From the NCBI RefSeq assembly GCF_012395255.1, contig NZ_JAAZQD010000001.1, positions 744,001-808,000 of the forward strand: a stretch of 64,000 nucleotides of DNA. The letters run 5' to 3'. This DNA comes from Oleiagrimonas citrea (GTDB taxonomy: Bacteria > Pseudomonadota > Gammaproteobacteria > Xanthomonadales > Rhodanobacteraceae). Below the pieces are notes generated by a model, which saw only the letters and a list, made by a program, of their open reading frames with translations, did not search any database and had not been told where the DNA came from. Every line of letters begins with the position of its first letter. Within the stretch, counting starts at the first letter, position 1. Positions 58,124 to 64,000 of the stretch are shown here, one piece after another. The position numbers and the translations under genes were made by a program.

Positions 58124-58912
58124 TCAGCCGTGGCGGCGCAGGCGGCGCGAGGCCAGCCACAACAACCCGACAGCCACGCCCAGCAGGATCCATACGTGCG
58201 CCAGCACCGGCGCATCCGAGAGACCCACCACGCGCTGGGCGATGATGTTGAGATGATAGCTCGGCCAGACCGGCGCGATGGCGGCCAGCCACGATGGCAT
58301 GGCGCTGAGCGGGAACCACAGGCCGGACAGAAAGGCCATCGGCAAGTACACCAGATTCAGCAGTCCCGGCGCGCCCTGCCCCTTGATCAGCGTGCCCACG
58401 AACATGCCCAGCGCGCAGAACGGCAGCACGCCGAACACGCCGAGCGCCAGCAGCCCCAGGATCTGCGCGCCGCTCAGCGGCACATGCGCCGCGAACACGC
58501 CCAGCAGCAGCATCAGAACCATCACCAGACCGCTGACCACCATGGCCATCGCCATCTTGCCCAGCAGATAGGCGCCGGGCGGCATCGGCAGCGCGCGCTT
58601 GAGCGTCAACAAACCGCCATCGCGCTCCAGCGCCAGCGACGCGCCGAAACCGAACAATCCCGGCCCCATCACGCCGAACACACCGTAACTGGCCAACAGA
58701 TACCGAGCTGCGTCCGCATGGCCGTGGTTCATCAGCACGCCGAACATGAGGTAGAACACCGCTGGGAACAGCATCAGCGGCAGCATGAAGCCGGGGTTGC
58801 GCAGATAACGCAGGCATTCGCTGCGGATCTCGGCCAGATAGGCACCGGCCACGCGGCGCGGCGTCATGACGCCGTCCGTCTGCGGAAACGTGGATGTCGT
58901 CGACATGTTCAT
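58124..58912 (-). CDS. ABC-2 type transporter permease
   Basis: A 262-residue permease with six membrane helices. It has the N-terminal cytosolic AEIRSECLRYLRNPGFMLPLMLFPAVFYLMFG part and the ABC-2 motif around PMAFLSGLWFPLSAMPSWLAAIAPVWPSYHL, in sections. It pairs with the ATPase gene just upstream (2-bp gap). The substrate is unknown; such ABC-2 pairs with DesKR systems export lipids, peptides or drugs. Confidence 0.9.
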   Translation of the reverse strand: MNMSTTSTFPQTDGVMTPRRVAGAYLAEIRSECLRYLRNPGFMLPLMLFPAVFYLMFGVLMNHGHADAARYLLASYGVFGVMGPGLFGFGASLALERDGGLLTLKRALPMPPGAYLLGKMAMAMVVSGLVMVLMLLLGVFAAHVPLSGAQILGLLALGVFGVLPFCALGMFVGTLIKGQGAPGLLNLVYLPMAFLSGLWFPLSAMPSWLAAIAPVWPSYHLNIIAQRVVGLSDAPVLAHVWILLGVAVGLLWLASRRLRRHG

Positions 58913-58914
58913 GC

Positions 58915-59844
58915 TCAGGCCACCTCGCGTTCGGTCTCGGCGTGCGCCGCCTCGGCGTCACGGGTCAGTTCAGTGAAGGCTTCGGCCAACCCGGCGCGCT
59001 GCACTTCCAGCTGTGCCAGATCGGCGTCGGCCGAGAGCAGCCGACGCACCACGTCCTCGGCATCGACCGTGGCGATCTGCAGACGCCCCTCGTGCAACTG
59101 CGCATCGCTCACCTGCGGCCATGCCCGCACCTGCTCACACGTCAGCGCGGTGACACAGCGGATGCGGCGCACATCGACCCGTGCGCGCAAGTCGTCGACC
59201 GTGCCTTCGTGGATCACGCGCCCCCGCGCCATCACGCTGACGCGATCGGCCAGCGCCTCGGCTTCCTCCAGGTAGTGCGTGGTCAGCACGACGGCGCACC
59301 CCTCGTCGACCAGGGCGCGCATGGCCGACCACAACCGCTGCCGGGCTTCGATATCCATGCCCACAGTCGGCTCGTCCAGAAACAGCAGCCGCGGCCGTCC
59401 GCACAACGCCAGCGCGAACTGCACGCGGCGCTGCTGGCCGCCGGACAGCTTGCCGTACGGGCGTTCCAGCAGATCCTCGATGCCGGCCAGCGTGGCGCTG
59501 TCGGCCAGACTTCGCGGATTCGCGTAGTAGCTGGCCGTCAAACGCAGCAATTCGCGCACACGCAGCGTCGGCGGCAGCACCGCCGACTGCAGCATCACAC
59601 CGATACGCCGACGTGCCTCGATGCGCTGCGGATCCATGCCGAACAGCTCGACCCGTCCCGCATCGGGCCGGATCAGCCCCAGCAGCAATGCGATGGACGT
59701 GCTCTTGCCGGCACCGTTCGGCCCCAGCGCGGCCAGCAGCTCGCCGGGCCGGACGTCCAGATCGATGCCGCGCAGGGCCTCGACGCGGCCGTAACGTTTG
59801 CAGACGCCGCGCAACGCGGCCACGCAGGATGCGGATGTATTCAT
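58915..59844 (-). CDS. ABC-2 type transporter ATP-binding protein
   Basis: A 309-residue ATPase. It has Walker A GPNGAGKST, Q-loop MLQSAVLP, signature LSGGQQRRVQFALAL, Walker B LLFLDEPTVGMD and H-loop TTHYLEEAE, followed by a C-terminal extension of about 90 residues of the NatA/CcmA type. The start at 59844 is fixed by AAGGAGG 8 nt upstream. It heads a four-gene operon with permease, kinase and regulator. Confidence 0.93.
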   Translation of the reverse strand: MNTSASCVAALRGVCKRYGRVEALRGIDLDVRPGELLAALGPNGAGKSTSIALLLGLIRPDAGRVELFGMDPQRIEARRRIGVMLQSAVLPPTLRVRELLRLTASYYANPRSLADSATLAGIEDLLERPYGKLSGGQQRRVQFALALCGRPRLLFLDEPTVGMDIEARQRLWSAMRALVDEGCAVVLTTHYLEEAEALADRVSVMARGRVIHEGTVDDLRARVDVRRIRCVTALTCEQVRAWPQVSDAQLHEGRLQIATVDAEDVVRRLLSADADLAQLEVQRAGLAEAFTELTRDAEAAHAETEREVA

Positions 59845-59918
59845 GGGATTGCCCTCCTTGGTCGCCATGATGGCGATCCGTGCCCCGGACTGGCAGTCGC
59901 CGCCATCATCCGCCGCGC

Positions 59919-59932
59919 ATGACAGGCGTCAT
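59919..59932. promoter_or_regulatory. Inverted repeat upstream of the DesKR-ABC operon
   Basis: ATGAC-AGGC-GTCAT is a perfect 5-bp-arm palindrome lying 75 bp before the ATPase ATG. On the minus strand a weak -35 ATGACG overlaps it, with a GATGAT -10 at a 16-nt spacing. LuxR-type regulators bind short inverted repeats at such positions, so it may be the site of the operon's own regulator. The palindrome is seen; binding is inferred. Confidence 0.4.
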
Positions 59933-60061
59933 ACCGCCTGGCGGGGGTGTCGCCGAACCCGCCTCCGTGCTATGCTCTTGGGATATTTTTCTTTATCAAT
60001 AGGCACTTAGCGCCGCATAAAGCACGACGCCGCGCTGCCCACCACTGGAGGAGAGACAGGT

Positions 60062-61564
60062 ATGGGTCCGATCGAAATGTTGCGTGAGATGCGCGATTTC
60101 GGCGGTGCACAACGCACCACGGGGCTGGACGACGCCACCATCGAGCGATTCGCCGCCAACGATCCGGCGCTGGCCGGCGCCATCGAGGACGCGCTGGCGC
60201 GTCATCGCGAACTGCGCGCCGATTTCGAGGACTTCCTGAAGCTGGACGAGAACGACCAGCTGCAGCAGGCCCAGGCCGGCTTCATCAACTTCTACCCGGA
60301 CGACGCCGTCAATCCGTACGTGCCGGCCGCTGCGCGCGGTCCGTGGATCGTCACGCTGAAGGGCGCGGTGGTTCACGACAACGGCGGCTACGGCATGCTC
60401 GGCTTCGGCCACAACAACGGAGCCGTGCATGCTGCGCTGAGCAAGCCGCAGGTCATGGCCAACGTGATGACGCCGAGCATCGCGCAGATGCGCATGGCGG
60501 AAGCCCTGAACAAGGAAATCGGCCGCAGCCGCCAGGGCGGCAACCCGTACGCCAAGTTCCTGTGCCTGAACTCCGGTTCCGAAGCCGTCGGCCTGGCCGG
60601 CCGCTTCGCCGACATCAACAGCAAGGAAATGACCGCTGAGGGCGGCAAGCACGCCGGCCGCAAGATCAAGCGCCTGGCCGTGCGCGGCGCCTTTCACGGC
60701 CGCACCAGCCTGCCGGCGAAGTATTCCGACTCGACCCGCGCCACCTACCTGAAGTATCTGGCCAGCTTCGCCGTGGCCGACCAGGAGCTGATCATCGTCG
60801 AACCGTACGACGTGCAGCAGCTCAAGGACGCCTTCGCCGAGGCGGACAAGCAGGGCTGGCACATCGAGGCCATGTTCCTGGAGCCGGTGATGGGCGAAGG
60901 CGATCCGGGCCGCGCCGTGACGCCGGAGTTCTACGCCGCCGCGCGCGAACTGACCAAGACCCACGGCACGCTGCTGCTGATCGATTCCATCCAGGCCGGC
61001 CTGCGCACGCAGGGCGTGCTGTCGTTCGTCGACTATCCGGGCTTCGAGCATCTGGAAGCGCCGGACATGGAGACCTACTCCAAGGCGCTGAACGCCGGCC
61101 AGTACCCGCTGTCCGTGCTGGCCGTGAACGAGCGCACCGCCAAGCTGTACCGCAAGGGTGTGTACGGCAACACCATGACCGCCAACCCGCGCGCGCTGGA
61201 CGTAGCCTGCGCCACGCTGGGCCAGCTCGACGACAGCGTCCGCCACAACATCCGCGAGCGTGGCCAGCAGTTCGTCGACCGCCTGAATCAGCTCAAGGAC
61301 GAACTCGACGGCCTCATCACCAAGGTGCAGGGCACCGGCCTGCTGTTCTCGTGCGAGTTGAACCCGAGCTTCAAGTGCTACGGCGCCGATTCCACCGAGG
61401 AATACCTGCGCGAGCACGGTCTGGGCGTGATCCACGGCGGCACCAACTCGCTGCGCTTCACCCCGCACTTCAACGTGACCGAGGCCGAGATCGACCTGAT
61501 CGTCGACCGCGTGCGTCACGCCCTGCTGGAAGGTCCGCGCAAGCAGAACGCCGAAGCGGCCTGA
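60062..61564 (+). CDS. Class III PLP-dependent aminotransferase
   Basis: A 500-residue fold-type I enzyme. It has [63 protein letters not shown] and a Schiff-base lysine in [14 protein letters not shown]. The usual D-E-I/V-Q loop reads D-S-I-Q, replacing the Glu that packs on PLP in typical class III enzymes. An N-terminal stretch of about 80 residues precedes the core. GGAGGAGA precedes the ATG. Its substrate is unknown; it stands alone between a divergent ABC operon and upp. Confidence 0.85.
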   Translation: MGPIEMLREMRDFGGAQRTTGLDDATIERFAANDPALAGAIEDALARHRELRADFEDFLKLDENDQLQQAQAGFINFYPDDAVNPYVPAAARGPWIVTLKGAVVHDNGGYGMLGFGHNNGAVHAALSKPQVMANVMTPSIAQMRMAEALNKEIGRSRQGGNPYAKFLCLNSGSEAVGLAGRFADINSKEMTAEGGKHAGRKIKRLAVRGAFHGRTSLPAKYSDSTRATYLKYLASFAVADQELIIVEPYDVQQLKDAFAEADKQGWHIEAMFLEPVMGEGDPGRAVTPEFYAAARELTKTHGTLLLIDSIQAGLRTQGVLSFVDYPGFEHLEAPDMETYSKALNAGQYPLSVLAVNERTAKLYRKGVYGNTMTANPRALDVACATLGQLDDSVRHNIRERGQQFVDRLNQLKDELDGLITKVQGTGLLFSCELNPSFKCYGADSTEEYLREHGLGVIHGGTNSLRFTPHFNVTEAEIDLIVDRVRHALLEGPRKQNAEAA

Positions 61565-61592
61565 TCGCAGCGCCAACGCGAAGCAAGACCTG

Positions 61593-61619
61593 GGGCGCGC
61601 CGGTTCGACCGGCGCGCCC
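61593..61619 (+). terminator. Hairpin terminator after the class III aminotransferase
   Basis: Perfect 11-bp arms GGGCGCGCCGG (61593-61603) and CCGGCGCGCCC (61609-61619) with a TTCGA loop are followed by TTTCC. This GC-rich stem with a short T tract ends the aminotransferase transcript before upp. Confidence 0.85.
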
Positions 61620-61706
61620 TTTCCATGCATGCCGTTCGCTCCATCACGCGCACGGCTGGCACTATGCTGTGTCGAGAACACCACGACCCTACGGAACGAG
61701 ACACCC

Positions 61707-62354
61707 ATGAAGATCGTCGAAGTCGACCATCCGCTAGTCCGCCACAAACTCGGCCTGATGCGCCAGGCGGATCTCAGCACCAAGCATTTCCGCGAACTCA
61801 GCGGCGAGATCGCCTCGCTGCTGACCTACGAGGCCACCCGCGACCTGGAAACCGAGGACACCGAGGTCGAAGGCTGGGCCGGACCGGTCACCGTGCAGCG
61901 CATCAAGGGCCGCAAGATCACCGTGGTGCCGATTCTGCGCGCGGGTCTGGGCATGCTGCCGGGCGTGCTGGACATGATTCCCGCCGCAAAGGTCAGCGTG
62001 GTCGGCCTGCAGCGCGACGAGACCACGCATCAGCCGACGACCTACTACGAGAAACTCACCGGCCGCATGGACGAGCGCACGGCCATGATCGTCGACCCGA
62101 TGCTGGCCACCGCCGGCACCCTGATCGCCACCGTCGACATGCTCAAGGCCGCCGGCTGCAAGCGCATCAAGGGCCTGTTCCTGGTCGCCGCGCCGGAAGG
62201 CCTGGATCGAGTCATCGCCACGCACCCGGACATCGAGATCTACACCGCGTCCATCGACGAGCGGCTCAACGAGAATCGCTATATCCTGCCGGGACTGGGC
62301 GATGCCGGCGACCGTATCTTCGGCACGCGGCAGGACACCGCCGCATCCGCCTGA
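61707..62354 (+). CDS. upp: Uracil phosphoribosyltransferase
   Basis: A 215-residue enzyme with [14 protein letters not shown] at the start, [16 protein letters not shown], the PRPP loop [10 protein letters not shown], and the uracil-binding [14 protein letters not shown] at the C-terminus. It salvages uracil to UMP with PRPP. The family length is 208-215. The ATG at 61707 follows ACGGAACGAGACACCC with a weak ribosome site. It is flanked by a terminator upstream and a secreted nuclease gene downstream. Confidence 0.97.
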   Translation: MKIVEVDHPLVRHKLGLMRQADLSTKHFRELSGEIASLLTYEATRDLETEDTEVEGWAGPVTVQRIKGRKITVVPILRAGLGMLPGVLDMIPAAKVSVVGLQRDETTHQPTTYYEKLTGRMDERTAMIVDPMLATAGTLIATVDMLKAAGCKRIKGLFLVAAPEGLDRVIATHPDIEIYTASIDERLNENRYILPGLGDAGDRIFGTRQDTAASA

Positions 62355-62468
62355 CCCGTCGGTCCGGGGCCTGCACGCTGAAGGACGCAGCGTCACACCG
62401 ACGTAAGATCGTCGGCCTATCTTGGGGGGAAGGTAGGTCTTTTCGACATGGAAATGGGGAGGTTGAAC

Positions 62469-64000
62469 ATGAGACTCAATGGACGTTGCGCCCTGTTCGG
62501 CGCAGCTTTGGCGATGCTGTTGGCGGCGATGCCCGCCATGGCCTCGGATCTGACCATCAGCCAGTTCCGCGTGCGCGGACCGCAGGGCGGCAATGACGAA
62601 TTCGTCGAACTGCACAACGGCGGCGCATCCGCCGTGGACGTGGGCGGCTACAAATTCCAGGCGTCCAACGCCTCGGGCACCGTAGGCACCCGCGCTACGC
62701 TGCCCTCCGGCACCACCATCGCGCCGGGCTGCTTCCTGCTGCTGACCAACACCGCCAGCAACGGCTACTCCGGCAGCGTCGCCGGCGACATCCACTACAA
62801 GACCGGCGTGACCGACACCGGCGGCCTGGCACTGACCGACGCCAGCGGCAACGTCATCGACCAGATCGGCCTGAGCGCCGGCTCGGCCTTCGGCGAAGGC
62901 ACCCGCCTGAGCTCGCTGGGCTCGACCAACGCCGACCGCAGCTACGCGCGCAAGGCCGACGCCAACGGCGCCATCCAGGACACGGATGACAACGCGACCG
63001 ACTTCGCGCTGCAGCAGCCTTCCGATCCGCACGACGCGGCCAGCACCTGCACCGCTGTGGGCTTCAGCGTCTCGGTGGCCGATGCCTCCGTGACCGAGGG
63101 CAACAGCGGCGATCGCAGCCTGCAGTTCACCCTGACCCTGAGCGAGCCCGCTCCGGCGACGGGCGCCAGCGTGCGCGTGACCACAGCCGACGACACCGCC
63201 ACCGTGGCTGACCACGACTACGACGCGCTCGACCAGGTCGTCAGCTTCGCGCCGGGCGCGACCACGGCAACCGTCGACGTCACCGTGCACGGCGACACCA
63301 AGGTCGAGTCCGACGAGGACTTCTTCCTGCGCCTCAGCGATGCCTCGACCGGCCTGTCCATCGGCAACGGCCAGGCCATCGGCGCGATCCTCAACGACGA
63401 CATCGCCACGGTCGAGATCTTCGACATCCAGGGCAGCGGCAGCACCTCGCCATATGTCGGCCAGAAGGTGCGCACGCTGGACAACATCGTCACCGCGATC
63501 GGTCCGAACGGCTTCTTCATCCAGACGCCCGACGCGCGCGACGATCACAACCGCCTGACCTCCAATGGCGTCTACGTCTACACCGGCAGCGCGCCGACCG
63601 TCGCCGTCGGCGATGCGGTCGACGTGCTCGCCCGCGTCTCGGAGTACTACGACCTGACCGAGCTGAGCAGCGCCACGGTCACCGTCGACAGCCACGACAA
63701 CGCCCTGCCCGCCGCCGTCGTGTTCGACAAGAACACGCCGTCCAGCGACCCGGCGCACCTGTCCTGCGGCACCACCAACTTCGAGTGCTTCGAAGGCATG
63801 CGCGTGACCGTCGCCCACGGCATCGTCGACCGCGGCAACCAGAGCTACAGCGGCGACCGTTACGCCGAGTTCTTCGCCAGCGCCGGCGGCGTGCGCTCGC
63901 TGCGCAGCCAGGGCGTGCCCTACGGCGACCAGCCGTCGGACGTGAACTCCGGCGTGTGGGACGGCAACCCGGAAGTGTTCGAGGTCGATGCCGACGCGCT
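62469..64000 (+). CDS. ExeM/NucH-like extracellular endonuclease (5' part)
   Basis: The frame is open to the window edge, so only the first 510 codons or so are seen. GGGGAGG 6 nt upstream sets the ATG at 62469. A signal peptide (about 1-22, AMA) is followed by a lamin-tail domain (ISQFRVRGPQGGNDEFVEL, to about residue 120), a Calx-beta domain (about 195-305, ending SIGNGQAIGAILNDD) and an OB-fold part (VGQKVRTLDNIVTAIG). This order matches ExeM/NucH extracellular DNases, whose nuclease domain would lie beyond 64000. Confidence 0.8.
   Translation, partial: MRLNGRCALFGAALAMLLAAMPAMASDLTISQFRVRGPQGGNDEFVELHNGGASAVDVGGYKFQASNASGTVGTRATLPSGTTIAPGCFLLLTNTASNGYSGSVAGDIHYKTGVTDTGGLALTDASGNVIDQIGLSAGSAFGEGTRLSSLGSTNADRSYARKADANGAIQDTDDNATDFALQQPSDPHDAASTCTAVGFSVSVADASVTEGNSGDRSLQFTLTLSEPAPATGASVRVTTADDTATVADHDYDALDQVVSFAPGATTATVDVTVHGDTKVESDEDFFLRLSDASTGLSIGNGQAIGAILNDDIATVEIFDIQGSGSTSPYVGQKVRTLDNIVTAIGPNGFFIQTPDARDDHNRLTSNGVYVYTGSAPTVAVGDAVDVLARVSEYYDLTELSSATVTVDSHDNALPAAVVFDKNTPSSDPAHLSCGTTNFECFEGMRVTVAHGIVDRGNQSYSGDRYAEFFASAGGVRSLRSQGVPYGDQPSDVNSGVWDGNPEVFEVDADA

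Noticed and set aside
61734-63818. Minus-strand open frame of 694 codons opposite upp and the secreted nuclease.
   Set aside because: upp is certain and the nuclease has a signal peptide and strong ribosome site; the antisense frame is a GC-skew artefact.

Overview
The window is a gene-dense, high-GC chromosomal segment with short intergenic gaps and many 1-4 bp stop/start overlaps. It carries no insertion sequences, prophage genes, CRISPR arrays or tRNA/rRNA genes that I can see. Gene content points to a gammaproteobacterium of the Xanthomonadales (Lysobacterales). The pointers are a suf operon headed by an Rrf2 regulator, yajC-secD-secF beside tgt and queA, amgK-murU peptidoglycan recycling, a bifunctional xanB/manC-type enzyme and an ExeM-like secreted nuclease. 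The genus cannot be fixed from this sequence alone.

Layout. 1-9406: housekeeping and hypothetical genes (truncated rhomboid protease, 2OG-Fe(II) oxygenase, four-repeat membrane protein, PLP homeostasis protein, M20 dipeptidase, small ComEA-like helix-hairpin-helix protein, SET-domain protein, GNAT acetyltransferase, M1 metallopeptidase with a coupled membrane protein). 9633-16001: a tightly overlapped six-gene operon of OmpR-type regulator, histidine kinase, outer-membrane factor, FtsX/DevC-like permease, LolD/DevA-like ATPase and lipoprotein adaptor, which looks like a self-regulated tripartite exporter. 16089-24687: an unusual biosynthetic-looking block of alpha/beta hydrolase, paired SMR transporters, DegT-type aminotransferase, arginase-fold protein, FemAB/GNAT-like protein, acyl carrier protein, FabF-like ketosynthase, class III aminotransferase and HAD phosphatase. 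This is my main candidate for an undescribed pathway.

24943-34186: Rieske protein, GNAT, Tat-exported amidase, then the suf operon (Rrf2 regulator, sufB, methyltransferase, sufC, sufD, cupin, sufS), with a palindrome sitting on the predicted promoter. 34306-36050: glnK-amtB behind a clear sigma-54 promoter. 36093-40667: nucleotide-sugar genes (manC/xanB, tviB-like) and the divergent amgK-murU pair. 40669-50108: an Nfr-type exopolysaccharide locus (wecB/nfrC, nfrB, nfrA, a DUF4434-like protein) with a divergent DUF2334-type deacetylase. NfrB is a processive glycosyltransferase with C-terminal MshEN-like, probably c-di-GMP-sensing, repeats.

50179-56071: secF, secD, yajC, tgt and queA, with a perfect 20-bp-arm hairpin repeat between tgt and queA. 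56295-59844: an ABC-2 exporter with a DesK/DesR-type two-component system. 60062-64000: a second class III aminotransferase, upp, and the 5' part of an ExeM/NucH-like extracellular endonuclease cut by the window edge.
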